Of a DNA stretch of 64,000 nt, positions 1-8,885 are shown piece after piece. The notes below the pieces were generated by a model. That model ran no database searches, was not told the origin of the DNA, and was given only the letters and a program-made list of their open reading frames with translations. The stretch's first letter is position 1. Each line of letters begins with the position of its first letter. Source of the stretch: Sphingomonas sanxanigenens (lineage in GTDB: Bacteria; Pseudomonadota; Alphaproteobacteria; Sphingomonadales; Sphingomonadaceae); the NCBI GenBank assembly GCA_003240855.1, contig QFNN01000003.1, positions 11,263-75,262 on the forward strand, read 5' to 3'. The position numbers and the translations under genes were made by a program.

Positions 1-968
1 TCGTCGGCGACAGTGACGGGCAGCCCCGTTTCGTCGCGCAGCACTTCGTCGAGGCCCTGGAGCAGCGCGCCGCCGCCGGTGATGACGATGCCCTGATCGA
101 CGATGTCGGCTGCGAGTTCAGGCGCGGTATTCTCCAGCGCGATGCGGACGCCCTCGATGATCGTGCCCACGGGCTCGCTCAGCGCCTCGGCGATCTGGCC
201 CTGGTTGATCTCGATTTCCTTCGGCACGCCGTTGACGAGGTCGCGCCCCTTGATCTGGATGGTCAGGCCGACGCCGTCGGCGGGCGGCTTGGCGATGCCG
301 ACTTCCTTCTTGATCCGCTCCGCCGTCGCTTCGCCGATCAGCAGGTTATGGTTGCGACGGACATAGGAGACGATGGCTTCGTCCATCTTGTCGCCGCCGA
401 CGCGGACCGAAGTGGTGTAGGCGAGGCCGCGGAGCGAGAGGACCGCGACTTCGGTGGTGCCACCGCCGATGTCGACGACCATCGAGCCGATCGGCTCCGT
501 CACCGGCATGTCTGCGCCGATCGCGGCCGCCATCGGTTCCTCGATCAGGAAAACCTGGCTGGCGCCGGCGTTGGAAGCGGCGTCGCGGATCGCGCGGCGC
601 TCGACCGTGGTGGAACCCGACGGCACGCAGATCACGATCTCGGGCCAGCGCATGAAGGTCGACTTGCGCCCGCCATGCACCTTGCGGATGAACTCCTTGA
701 TCATTTCCTCGGCGACGTCGATGTCGGCGATGACGCCATCGCGCAACGGGCGGATCGCCTGGATCGAATCGGGCGTCTTGCCCATCATCAGCTTGGCGTC
801 GTCGCCGACGGCCTTCACTTTGCGGATGCCGTTGATCGTCTCGATCGCAACGACCGACGGCTCGTTGAGAACGATGCCGCGCCCGCGCACGTAAACGACC
901 GTGTTAGCCGTGCCGAGGTCGATCGCCATGTCGTGGGACATGAACTTGAAAAAGCGGGTGAAAGCCAT
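1..968 (-). CDS. mreB: MreB, actin-like rod-shape protein (3' end outside window)
   Basis: Bacterial actin that forms membrane-bound filaments on the cytoplasmic face and directs lateral cell-wall synthesis with MreC/MreD, RodA and PBP2. The reverse strand begins at an ATG (968-966) and stays open to position 1, giving about 322 residues, so only the last couple of dozen residues are missing. Visible actin-fold signatures are the phosphate-1 loop DLGTANT near residue 16, the phosphate-2 loop DIGGGTTEVAVL near the middle and the adenosine motif GGGALL near the cut end. mreCD would be expected to follow beyond the left edge. The upstream leader carries a GC hairpin at 994-1009. It is divergent from mutL. 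Family assignment is secure. Confidence 0.97.
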   Translation of the reverse strand, partial: MAFTRFFKFMSHDMAIDLGTANTVVYVRGRGIVLNEPSVVAIETINGIRKVKAVGDDAKLMMGKTPDSIQAIRPLRDGVIADIDVAEEMIKEFIRKVHGGRKSTFMRWPEIVICVPSGSTTVERRAIRDAASNAGASQVFLIEEPMAAAIGADMPVTEPIGSMVVDIGGGTTEVAVLSLRGLAYTTSVRVGGDKMDEAIVSYVRRNHNLLIGEATAERIKKEVGIAKPPADGVGLTIQIKGRDLVNGVPKEIEINQGQIAEALSEPVGTIIEGVRIALENTAPELAADIVDQGIVITGGGALLQGLDEVLRDETGLPVTVAD

Positions 969-993
969 TTACGTCCTGTCTGTGTCTCGCCCT

Positions 994-1009
994 GGCCGCT
1001 TTCGCGGCC
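994..1009. other. GC hairpin in the mreB leader
   Basis: GGCCGC, four-base loop TTTC, GCGGCC: a perfect 6-bp inverted repeat about 26-41 bases upstream of the mreB start, inside the mreB/mutL divergent region. It could be a leader structure or chance in GC-rich DNA. No T-run follows on either strand. Confidence 0.35.
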
Positions 1010-1102
1010 TTGCCCGTCCCGTCGCCCCCGTCCGGCGCCGCGCCAAAAAAATAGGTAAACGCCGGGATGCGGGATGAGGCCGCTTGGGCTAGACACCAGC
1101 CC

Positions 1103-2851
1103 ATGTCAATACGCCGCCTGCCTTCGCATCTCGTCAATCGCATAGCTGCCGGTGAAGTGGTCGAAAGGCCGGCCAGCGCGCTCAAGGAACTGGTTGAGAA
1201 CGCCATCGACGCGGGGGCGACTCGCATCGCAGTGAAGCTTGTTTCGGGGGGCGCCGATCTCGTCGAGGTGACGGACGACGGCTGCGGCATGACGCCCGCG
1301 GACATGGCGCTCGCGCTCGAACGCCATGCTACGTCGAAGCTGCCCGACGACGCGATCGAGGCCGTCACCACGCTCGGTTTCAGGGGCGAGGCGCTGCCGT
1401 CGATCGCCAGCGTCGCGCGCCTCACCCTCGAATCGCGGGTGCGCGGTTCGGATGGGTGGAGCCGCGTCGTCGACAATGGCGAACTGGTGGGCGAGGGGCC
1501 GGCGGCGCTTCCGCCCGGCACGCGCGTCCGGGTCGAGGCGCTGTTCGACAAGGTGCCGGCGCGCCGTAAGTTCATGCGCTCGCCGCGTTCCGAATATGCT
1601 GCGTGCCTCGATGTCATGCGCCGGCTCGCGATGGCGCGGCCCGAGATCGGCTTTTCGGTCGAGCATGATGGGCGGACTGCCTTCTCGGTCCCGCCGGGCG
1701 AGGACCGGCCGGGCCGGGTCGCGGCGCTCACCGATCGCGCGCTTGCCGACAACAGCGTGGCGGTCGATCTGGCGCGCGAGGGCGTGACGCTCGGCGGCGT
1801 CGCCGGCCTGCCGACCTTCAATCGGGGCGTCGCCGATCATCAATATCTCTTCGTCAACGGTCGCCCGGTGAAGGACCGGCTGCTCGTCGGCAGCGTGCGC
1901 GGCGCCTATGCCGATGTGCTGGCGCGCGACCGGCACCCGGTGGTCGCGTTGTTCCTGGATGTCCCGACCGACGCCGTCGACGTGAACGTCCATCCCGCCA
2001 AGACCGAAGTCCGCTTTCGCGATCCCGGCCTGATCCGGGGCATGATCGTCAGCGGGCTGCGCCATGCCCTCGATGCGGCGGGGCATCGCAGCGTCCAGCG
2101 CCCATCGGCCGCCGCCCTTGGCGCCTGGCGGGCGGAACCGCTCGCGCCCGATTGGGCGCCGATGCCGCGCCAGCAGACGCAGCATGCCGTCTGGGATCGC
2201 ACGGCCGGCTTTTCCGCGCCGCCGATGGCGCGCAGCGAGCCGGCCTATGCGCCGCCGCCGGAGCCTGTCTCCTATCCGCTCGGCGTCGCACGCGGGCAGG
2301 TGGCCAGGACCTATATCGTCGCGGAAGCCGAGGATGGGCTGGTGATCGTCGATCAGCATGCCGCGCACGAAAGGCTGGTGCTCGAACGGATGCGCAAGGC
2401 GACGGCCAATGGCGGCGTCGCGCGACAGGCGCTGCTCCTCCCCGAAGTCGTGGAGCTCGACGAGCCGGCCTGCGACCGGCTTGAGGCGCGCATCGCCGAG
2501 CTGTCCGATTTCGGGTTGGAACTTGAGCGCTTCGGCCCCTCCGCTGTGCTGGTCCGCGCGACCCCGGCGATGCTGGGCGCGGGCGACGTCAAAGGCCTCG
2601 TTACCGATCTTGCGGATGAACTGACCGCCTTCGATCAGGCCTTGTCGCTCAAGGAGCGCCTCGATCTGGTCGCCGCGACGATGGCGTGCCATGGGTCGGT
2701 TCGCGCTGGTCGTATCCTTTCGGTCGCCGAGATGAACGCGCTGCTCCGCGAGATGGAAGTCACGCCGCATAGCGGCCAGTGCAACCACGGCCGTCCGACT
2801 TGGGTGAAACTGGCGCATGGCGATATCGAGAAGTTGTTCGGTCGGAAATGA
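1103..2851 (+). CDS. mutL: DNA mismatch repair protein MutL, endonuclease type
   Basis: GHKL-family ATPase that links MutS mismatch recognition to strand removal. The open frame extends upstream, but the ATG at 1103 gives the canonical start SIRRLPSHLVNRIAAGEVV and 582 residues. N-terminal ATPase motifs are clear: NAIDAGA, DDGCGM and TLGFRGEALPSI. The C-terminal half holds DQHAAHERLVLE, which fits the metal-binding endonuclease motif DQHA(X)2E(X)4E found in MutL proteins of bacteria that lack MutH. Near the end a QCNHGRPT box replaces the usual QCPHGRPT, a single Pro to Asn change. The stop overlaps the start of the next gene, so the two are probably cotranscribed. Confidence 0.97.
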   Translation: MSIRRLPSHLVNRIAAGEVVERPASALKELVENAIDAGATRIAVKLVSGGADLVEVTDDGCGMTPADMALALERHATSKLPDDAIEAVTTLGFRGEALPSIASVARLTLESRVRGSDGWSRVVDNGELVGEGPAALPPGTRVRVEALFDKVPARRKFMRSPRSEYAACLDVMRRLAMARPEIGFSVEHDGRTAFSVPPGEDRPGRVAALTDRALADNSVAVDLAREGVTLGGVAGLPTFNRGVADHQYLFVNGRPVKDRLLVGSVRGAYADVLARDRHPVVALFLDVPTDAVDVNVHPAKTEVRFRDPGLIRGMIVSGLRHALDAAGHRSVQRPSAAALGAWRAEPLAPDWAPMPRQQTQHAVWDRTAGFSAPPMARSEPAYAPPPEPVSYPLGVARGQVARTYIVAEAEDGLVIVDQHAAHERLVLERMRKATANGGVARQALLLPEVVELDEPACDRLEARIAELSDFGLELERFGPSAVLVRATPAMLGAGDVKGLVTDLADELTAFDQALSLKERLDLVAATMACHGSVRAGRILSVAEMNALLREMEVTPHSGQCNHGRPTWVKLAHGDIEKLFGRK

Positions 2852-3246
2852 GGGGAATGCGCGCGGTGCTCAGGGACATGTTCGGCAGCTTTTCGTCGGG
2901 GCGGATCGGGCGACTGCGCTTTGTCGGCCTTACCCTGCTGCTTGACGTCGCGCTCGTCGCGGTAGGGCTGCTGTTCGGACTGTTTGCAGGCGTCATGGAA
3001 CGGCTCGATCCCTATCGGACTCTGACCGCCAATGGCCCGATTCTGCCTGCGCTGGGCCTGACGGCCTTCACGATCATTGTCGCGGTCTCGCTGCTGGTGA
3101 TTTTCGGCACGCTCAATCTTGTCGCCAAGCGCGCCCGGGACATCGGATGGAGTCCTGAGCTGCTCCTTATTCTGTGCGTGATGTTTTCGGGCGTGACTTG
3201 GATCGTGCTTGCGATCGTGCCGGGCAAGGCGGACGCTGCGGCCTAA
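2848..3246 (+). CDS. DUF805 family small inner-membrane protein
   Basis: Protein of 132 residues with three to four hydrophobic segments (roughly residues 25-50, 68-90 and 103-124). It has the two sequence hallmarks of DUF805: an N-terminal GRIGRLRF stretch just before the first membrane segment and AKRARDIG near the end of the second. Function of the family is not established. I place the start at the ATG at 2848, whose TGA overlap with the mutL stop (2849-2851) argues for translational coupling; an in-frame extension further upstream lies wholly inside mutL. Its stop overlaps that of the convergent transporter gene by four bases. Confidence 0.8.
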   Translation: MRGMRAVLRDMFGSFSSGRIGRLRFVGLTLLLDVALVAVGLLFGLFAGVMERLDPYRTLTANGPILPALGLTAFTIIVAVSLLVIFGTLNLVAKRARDIGWSPELLLILCVMFSGVTWIVLAIVPGKADAAA

Positions 3247-4148
3247 TCGCCCGCGCTCGCGACGGCCGTGCGCTCGCGGTGCAGCCGATGCTCGCGATAG
3301 ACGATGTAAAGGCCGCTCGCCACAATGATCGGCGCCCCGATCCATGTGGCAGCCGTCGGGAAGGTGCCGAACAGCGCGTGGCCGAGCAAGGTTGCCCAGA
3401 GCAGGTTGGAATAGTCCATCGGCAGCACGACCGAGACGGGGGCGAGCCGCAGCGAGACGGTGAGCATGAGTTGCGCCACGCCGCCGAGAAGCCCCAGCGC
3501 CACGAGCATCGCCATCGTCGCCGGATCATGCCAACGCCCGAAGTGGATCATCGCCACGGCCAGCGGCGCGCTCGACAGGATGGTGAACCAGAATACGGTC
3601 GTCGTCGCGCTTTCCGTCTTGCCGATCTGACGGAGCGTGATGCTGACTGCCGCGACGACGACCGAAGCGGTGACGCCGACGAGCACGCCCAGTGGCGCGG
3701 CATGATGCCCGCCTGGTTGGGCGACGATGACGACGCCGGCGAACCCCACGATCACGGCCGCCCAGCGATGGCGGCCCGTCGGCTCGTGCAGCACCAGCGC
3801 CGAAAGGATGGTCGCGAAGATCGGCACCGAGAAGAGGATCGTCGTCGCCTCGGCGAGCGGCAGCAGAAGATAGGTGGTGAAGTTGAGCGCCATGCCGGTC
3901 ATGCCGACCGCCGAGCGCCAGACATGCGCGCCGAAGCGCTTCGTGCCGAGCGAACCGAAGCCCGGCCCGGCCGCGATCCATCCAAGAACGAGCGGAATGG
4001 CCAGCGCTTGCCGATAGAAAAGGCTTTCGACCAGATTGACCCCGCGCGCGCCGACCAGCTTCACCAGCGCGAACATCAACGACAGGCAGATGACCGAGGC
4101 GAGCCGTGCGCCGATCGCCAGCAGGCGGCGGTCCTGATGCGCGCTCAT
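3243..4148 (-). CDS. EamA/DMT family transporter
   Basis: Polytopic inner-membrane protein of 301 residues with about ten predicted hydrophobic helices arranged as two repeated EamA halves, as in the drug/metabolite transporter superfamily. The N-terminal half has FALVKLVGARGVNLVESLFYR and the second half ends in a pair of strongly hydrophobic helices before a basic, charged tail. The substrate cannot be told from sequence; relatives export amino acids, metabolites or drugs. Its ATG start overlaps the stop of the upstream lysR gene as ATGA, so the two form a minus-strand operon and the regulator may control the exporter. Confidence 0.85.
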   Translation of the reverse strand: MSAHQDRRLLAIGARLASVICLSLMFALVKLVGARGVNLVESLFYRQALAIPLVLGWIAAGPGFGSLGTKRFGAHVWRSAVGMTGMALNFTTYLLLPLAEATTILFSVPIFATILSALVLHEPTGRHRWAAVIVGFAGVVIVAQPGGHHAAPLGVLVGVTASVVVAAVSITLRQIGKTESATTTVFWFTILSSAPLAVAMIHFGRWHDPATMAMLVALGLLGGVAQLMLTVSLRLAPVSVVLPMDYSNLLWATLLGHALFGTFPTAATWIGAPIIVASGLYIVYREHRLHRERTAVASAGD

Positions 4149-5032
4149 CCTTCGCTCCCTTCGATCATCGGGCGCAGCTCGATCACCAGCGCGTCGAGCC
4201 AGTCCACGAAACGCGATACGCGCGAAACCCCACGCAGGTCGCGGTGGACGACAAGCCAGAAGGTCCGGCGAATGTCGATCCGGTCGGGGAGCAGGCGCGC
4301 CAGTCGCGGATCGGCGTCGCCGATGAAACAGGGGATGATGCCAACGCCCGCTCCGCTCGCGATCATCGTCGCCTGTGCGGCGACGCTGGTGCTGGCGATC
4401 GACGCGGCAAGCCCTTCGCCGACATCCTCCAGATAGCGCAACTCGGGTGAATAGATGAGGTCGGGGACATAGCCGACGAGCCGATGCCGCGCGAGATCTG
4501 CGATGCGCGCGATGCCGTCCGGCGCCGCATCGCGCGCGGCATAGAGCCCGAGCCGATAGTCGGTCATCTTGCGGACGAGGAGTGGTCCCGCCTTGGGGCG
4601 CGCCAGCATGATTGCGACATCCGCCTCCCGGCGCGACGGATTGAGAAAACCGGTGGAGGCGACGAGTTCGACTGCAAGATCGGGGTTGGCGGCGGTGAAG
4701 CGCGCAAGGTGCGGTGCGATGATCGATCCACCGAACCCTTCGGAAACGCTAACGCGGATCGTGCCGCCGGGATGTCCGCCCTCCGCGTCGCTGACGCTCA
4801 GTGCGAGAGCGGCGCTTTCCATCGCCTCGGCGTGGGTCAGCAGTTCGACGCCGCGCGGGGTGAGGACGTGTCCGGCAGGCGTCAGCTCGAACAGGGTGCG
4901 CCCGAGCCGTGCTTCGAGCCTGGCGACGCGCCGCGCCACCGTGGTCGCGTCGATGCCCAGCCGCTGCCCCGCTGCGCTCAGCGTACCGGCGCGGGCGACG
5001 GCGAGGAAGATGCGGAGATCATCCCAGTTCAT
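4145..5032 (-). CDS. LysR family transcriptional regulator
   Basis: 295-residue LysR-type regulator. The N-terminal winged helix-turn-helix is typical (WDDLRIFLAVARAGTLSAA, then ATTVARRVARLEARLGRTLF), followed by a two-lobe effector-binding domain from about residue 90. It is divergent from the valine-catabolism operon starting with mmsA and upstream of an EamA transporter that overlaps it. The 113-bp divergent region holds an inverted repeat at 5046-5063. Regulators of this class commonly control the divergent operon and themselves, so control of mmsA or of the transporter are both reasonable; the inducer is unknown. Confidence 0.9.
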   Translation of the reverse strand: MNWDDLRIFLAVARAGTLSAAGQRLGIDATTVARRVARLEARLGRTLFELTPAGHVLTPRGVELLTHAEAMESAALALSVSDAEGGHPGGTIRVSVSEGFGGSIIAPHLARFTAANPDLAVELVASTGFLNPSRREADVAIMLARPKAGPLLVRKMTDYRLGLYAARDAAPDGIARIADLARHRLVGYVPDLIYSPELRYLEDVGEGLAASIASTSVAAQATMIASGAGVGIIPCFIGDADPRLARLLPDRIDIRRTFWLVVHRDLRGVSRVSRFVDWLDALVIELRPMIEGSEG

Positions 5033-5045
5033 AACGCGCGCTTAT

Positions 5046-5063
5046 TGCTGCGATATTGCAGCA
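5046..5063. promoter_or_regulatory. Inverted repeat between lysR and mmsA, candidate LysR site
   Basis: TGCTGC, six-base spacer GATATT, GCAGCA: a perfect 6-bp inverted repeat about 13 bases upstream of the lysR start and 82 bases upstream of mmsA. A further GCAGCAGG lies just before mmsA (near 5129-5136). The placement suits an autoregulatory LysR recognition site. The link to this regulator is inferred from position only. Confidence 0.4.
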
Positions 5064-5145
5064 GGTAAATGCGATAATGCCTGCTTGTCTGCGATTTTGG
5101 GGTTGATATGGATCGCTCAAACAGATTTGCAGCAGGAGCCTGAAG

Positions 5146-6639
5146 ATGCGCGATATCGACCATTTCGTCGTGGGCGGGGCTAGCGGCGCGGCGCGTTTCG
5201 GCGACGTGTTCGACCCCAATAGCGGCCAGGTGCAGGCGCGCGTCCCGCTGGGCGACAAGGCGCTGCTCGACACGGCGGTGGCCGCTGCGCAGGCTGCGCA
5301 GCCGGCATGGGCCGCAACCAATCCGCAGCGCCGCGCTCGCGTCATGTTCCGTTTCAAGGAACTGGTCGAGGCCAATATGGAAAGCCTCGCGCGGCTGCTG
5401 GCCTCCGAACATGGCAAGGTGGTTGCGGACGCCAAGGGCGATATTCAGCGCGGGCTTGAAGTCATCGAGTTCGCCTGCGGCATCCCCCATGCGCTGAAGG
5501 GCGAATATACGCAGGGCGCCGGGCCGGGGATCGACGTCTATTCGATGCGCCAGCCGCTGGGCATCGGCGCGGGCATCACGCCGTTCAACTTTCCGGCGAT
5601 GATCCCGCTATGGATGTCGGGCGTGGCCATCGCCTGCGGCAATGCCTTCATCCTGAAGCCGTCGGAGCGCGACCCCTCGGTGCCCGTGCGCCTTGCTGAA
5701 CTGTTCCGCGAAGCGGGTCTGCCCGAAGGCATCCTGCAGGTCGTGCACGGCGACAAGGAAATGGTTGACGCGATCCTCGATCATCCCGCGATCAGCGCGG
5801 TGAGCTTCGTCGGTTCGTCGGACATCGCGCATTATGTCTATCGGCGCGGCGTCGATGCGGGCAAGCGCGTGCAGGCCATGGGCGGGGCGAAGAATCACGG
5901 CATCGTCATGCCCGACGCCGATCTCGATCAGGTGGTGAACGATCTGTCGGGCGCGGCCTTCGGCTCGGCGGGCGAGCGCTGCATGGCGCTGCCCGTCGTG
6001 GTGCCGGTGGGCGAAAAGACCGCAGACGCGCTTCGCGCCAAGCTGATTCCCGCGATCGAGGCGCTGCGGGTCGGCGTCTCGACCGATGCCGAGGCGCATT
6101 ACGGCCCGGTGGTCAACGCGGCCCATAAGGCGCGCGTCGAGAACTGGATCCAGACCGGCGTCGACGAAGGCGCGGAACTGGTCGTCGACGGGCGCGGCTT
6201 CAAGCTGCAAGGGCATGAACAGGGCTTCTTCATCGGCCCGTCGCTCTTCGATCGCGTCACGCCTGACATGCAGGCTTATAAGGAAGAGATTTTCGGGCCT
6301 GTCCTCCAGATCGTCCGCGCGCCTGATTTCGAGGCCGCGCTCAGGCTGCCGAGCGACCATCAATATGGCAACGGGGTCGCGATCTTCACGCGCAACGGCC
6401 ATGCCGCGCGCGAGTTCGCCGCGCGCGTCAACGTCGGGATGGTCGGCATCAACGTGCCGATCCCGGTGCCCGTCGCCTACCACAGCTTTGGCGGCTGGAA
6501 GCGATCGGCCTTCGGCGACATCAACCAACACGGCATGGAGGGCGTCCGCTTCTGGACCAAGACCAAGACCGTGACCCAGCGCTGGCCCGACGGCAGCGCC
6601 GATGGCGGCAACGCTTTCGTCATTCCGACGATGGGGTGA
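5146..6639 (+). CDS. mmsA: CoA-acylating methylmalonate-semialdehyde dehydrogenase
   Basis: Oxidises methylmalonate semialdehyde to propionyl-CoA with NAD+ and CoA, the last step of valine breakdown. 497 residues, the usual length. The ALDH fold is evident from TPFNFPAMIPLWM (cofactor region), ILKPSERDPSVP and the catalytic cysteine in SAGERCMALPVVV; the ERCMA motif separates this CoA-acylating class from ordinary aldehyde dehydrogenases. A GGAG ribosome site lies seven bases before the ATG. It heads a five-gene plus-strand operon (with acyl-CoA dehydrogenase, two crotonase-fold enzymes and mmsB), which supports the valine assignment over a role in inositol catabolism. Confidence 0.93.
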   Translation: MRDIDHFVVGGASGAARFGDVFDPNSGQVQARVPLGDKALLDTAVAAAQAAQPAWAATNPQRRARVMFRFKELVEANMESLARLLASEHGKVVADAKGDIQRGLEVIEFACGIPHALKGEYTQGAGPGIDVYSMRQPLGIGAGITPFNFPAMIPLWMSGVAIACGNAFILKPSERDPSVPVRLAELFREAGLPEGILQVVHGDKEMVDAILDHPAISAVSFVGSSDIAHYVYRRGVDAGKRVQAMGGAKNHGIVMPDADLDQVVNDLSGAAFGSAGERCMALPVVVPVGEKTADALRAKLIPAIEALRVGVSTDAEAHYGPVVNAAHKARVENWIQTGVDEGAELVVDGRGFKLQGHEQGFFIGPSLFDRVTPDMQAYKEEIFGPVLQIVRAPDFEAALRLPSDHQYGNGVAIFTRNGHAAREFAARVNVGMVGINVPIPVPVAYHSFGGWKRSAFGDINQHGMEGVRFWTKTKTVTQRWPDGSADGGNAFVIPTMG

Positions 6640-6670
6640 TAGGGACATTCGACTCAAGCCGGGGCAGACG

Positions 6671-7816
6671 ATGACCAACCAGTTCGATCTGACTGACGAC
6701 CAGCGCGAGATACAGGAGCTTGCGCGCCGCTTTACCGCCGATCGCATTACGCCTTTCGCCGCCGAATGGGACGAGAAGCATCATTATCCGGTCGATGTGT
6801 GGAAGGCGGCGGGCGAACTGGGCTTTGGGGCCATCTATGTCGCCGAGGAATCGGGCGGGATCGGGCTGGGTCGGCTGGAGGCGGCGCTGATCATGGAAGC
6901 GATGGCCTATGGCTGTCCGGCGACCAGCGCCTATATTTCGATCCACAACATGGCGACATGGATGATCGATCGTTTCGGCGATCAGGCGATCAAGGATCGC
7001 TTCCTTCCCGACCTTGTCAGCATGGAGAAGATCGCCAGCTATTGCCTGACCGAGCCGGGATCGGGATCGGACGCCGCCGCACTCAAGACGAGCGCGCGCC
7101 GCGATGGCGACCATTATGTGCTCAATGGCGCCAAGCAGTTCATTTCGGGCGCGGGCTATAACGACATTTACGTCTGCATGGTGCGCACCAGTGAGGAGAA
7201 GTCGAAGGGCATTTCCTGCCTGGTCGTCGAGAAGGGCACGCCCGGCCTGTCGTTCGGCACCCCCGAGAAGAAGCTGGGGTGGAACGCGTCGCCGACCGCG
7301 CAGGTGATTTTCGAGGATTGCCGCGTGCCGGTCGAGAACCGCGTCGGCGCGGAAGGCGATGGTTTCCGCTTCGCGATGGCGGGGCTCGACGGCGGGCGGC
7401 TCAATATCGGCGCCTGCTCGCTGGGCGGCGCGCAACGCTGCCTTGACGAGGCGGTGAAATATACCAGGGAGCGCCAGCAGTTCGGGCAGCCGGTCGCTGA
7501 TTTCCAGAATACGCAGTTCATGCTCGCGGACATGGCGACCGATCTGGAAGCGGCGCGCGCGCTGCTTTACCTCGCGGCGGCCAAGGTCAATGCGAATGCG
7601 CCCGACAAGTCGCGCTTCTCGGCGATGGCGAAGCGGCTGGCGACTGATAATGGCAGCTCGATCGTCGATCGTGCGCTCCAGCTCCACGGGGGCTACGGCT
7701 ATCTGCGCGATTATCCGATCGAGCGCTTCTGGCGCGACCTGCGCGTCCATTCGATCCTGGAAGGCACTAATCAAGTGATGCGGATGATAGTCGGGCGGGA
7801 GCTGACGCGCCAATGA
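6671..7816 (+). CDS. Acyl-CoA dehydrogenase, probably isobutyryl-CoA dehydrogenase
   Basis: FAD enzyme of 381 residues. In this context it should convert isobutyryl-CoA to methacrylyl-CoA in valine degradation, passing electrons to ETF. Family signatures include YCLTEPGSGSDAA in the middle domain and ILEGTNQVMRMIVGREL at the C-terminus, whose Glu sits where the catalytic base is found in this group. The ATG at 6671 (TNQFDLTDDQREIQELARRF) is preferred over a longer frame that runs into mmsA. The stop overlaps the next gene as ATGA. Substrate choice rests on the operon; a short branched-chain or general short-chain enzyme remains possible. Confidence 0.88.
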   Translation: MTNQFDLTDDQREIQELARRFTADRITPFAAEWDEKHHYPVDVWKAAGELGFGAIYVAEESGGIGLGRLEAALIMEAMAYGCPATSAYISIHNMATWMIDRFGDQAIKDRFLPDLVSMEKIASYCLTEPGSGSDAAALKTSARRDGDHYVLNGAKQFISGAGYNDIYVCMVRTSEEKSKGISCLVVEKGTPGLSFGTPEKKLGWNASPTAQVIFEDCRVPVENRVGAEGDGFRFAMAGLDGGRLNIGACSLGGAQRCLDEAVKYTRERQQFGQPVADFQNTQFMLADMATDLEAARALLYLAAAKVNANAPDKSRFSAMAKRLATDNGSSIVDRALQLHGGYGYLRDYPIERFWRDLRVHSILEGTNQVMRMIVGRELTRQ

Positions 7817-8853
7817 GCGATGTACTGACTGCGGTCGAGGGCAGGGCGGGGTGTATCCGGCTCAACCGTCCCAAAGCCATCCATGCGCTCAATCTCCCGA
7901 TGTGCGAGGCGATGCTGGCGGCGCTCGAAGCGTGGCGGATTGATTCCGCGGTCGATCTGCTGATGATCGACCATGCCGAGGGCAGAGGATTCTGCGCCGG
8001 CGGCGACATTCGCATGCTGGCGGACAGCGGCGCGAAGGACGGTGTGGAGGCGCGCGCTTTCTTCCACACCGAATATCGCCTCAACAACCGGCTGTTCACC
8101 TATGCGAAGCCGACGGTCGCTTTCATGGATGGGATAACGATGGGCGGGGGCGTCGGCATATCAATGCCCTGCCGTTTCCGCGTGGCGACCGAGAACAGCA
8201 AGTTCGCCATGCCCGAAACGGGGATCGGCCTGTTCCCCGATGTCGGCGGCGGCTGGTATCTCTCGCGTCTGCCGGGACGCGTCGGGCAATTTCTTGCGCT
8301 GACCGGGGCGCGGCTCGACGGGGCGGAATGCCTGTATCTCGGCATTGCGACTCATTATATTCCCACTGCGTCGCTCGACGAGGTGAAAGAAAAGATCGCC
8401 GCCGATCCTTCCGCTGTCGAGGCCATTCTCGATGCCTTCTCGGAAGAGCCGCCGGCGGCGCGGATCGAGGACAATCTCGATGCCATCGAACAGCTTTTCG
8501 CGTCGGACCGGCTAGAGGATATCTACGCGGCGCTGCAGGCTGACGGTTCTGACTGGGCGCGGAAGGAGCTGGCGACGCTCGAAACCAAATCGCCTCAGAC
8601 GATGAAAGTCGCGCTCCGCCTGCTCGCGGAAGGCACGGAGATGAAGAGTTTCGCCGATGAAATGGCGCAGGAATATGCGGTCGGCAGCCGCGTCGTGATG
8701 CGGCACGACTTTATCGAGGGCGTACGCGCTGTCATCATCGACAAGGATAATGCGCCCAGGTGGAATCCGGCGACGCCCGAGGGCGTCAGCGACGCGCTGA
8801 TCGACGAGATTTTTGCGCCGCTTCCCGCCGGGGAAGCTTGGACGCCCGCCTGA
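7813..8853 (+). CDS. 3-hydroxyisobutyryl-CoA hydrolase (crotonase fold)
   Basis: 346-residue crotonase-superfamily protein, longer than a standard enoyl-CoA hydratase and matching the HIBYL-CoA hydrolase branch, which removes CoA from 3-hydroxyisobutyryl-CoA in valine catabolism. Oxyanion-hole motifs are GFCAGGDIRML and GITMGGGVGI. The acidic motif ETGIGLFPDVGGGWYLSRLP is typical of the hydrolase subgroup. The extended C-terminal region ends in the family's helical tail. The gene overlaps the acyl-CoA dehydrogenase stop by four bases and precedes a second crotonase gene, giving the expected hydratase/hydrolase pair. Confidence 0.9.
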   Translation: MSDVLTAVEGRAGCIRLNRPKAIHALNLPMCEAMLAALEAWRIDSAVDLLMIDHAEGRGFCAGGDIRMLADSGAKDGVEARAFFHTEYRLNNRLFTYAKPTVAFMDGITMGGGVGISMPCRFRVATENSKFAMPETGIGLFPDVGGGWYLSRLPGRVGQFLALTGARLDGAECLYLGIATHYIPTASLDEVKEKIAADPSAVEAILDAFSEEPPAARIEDNLDAIEQLFASDRLEDIYAALQADGSDWARKELATLETKSPQTMKVALRLLAEGTEMKSFADEMAQEYAVGSRVVMRHDFIEGVRAVIIDKDNAPRWNPATPEGVSDALIDEIFAPLPAGEAWTPA

Positions 8854-8885
8854 CGATTCCGTCCAAAATCCAAGGAGAAGCCAAT

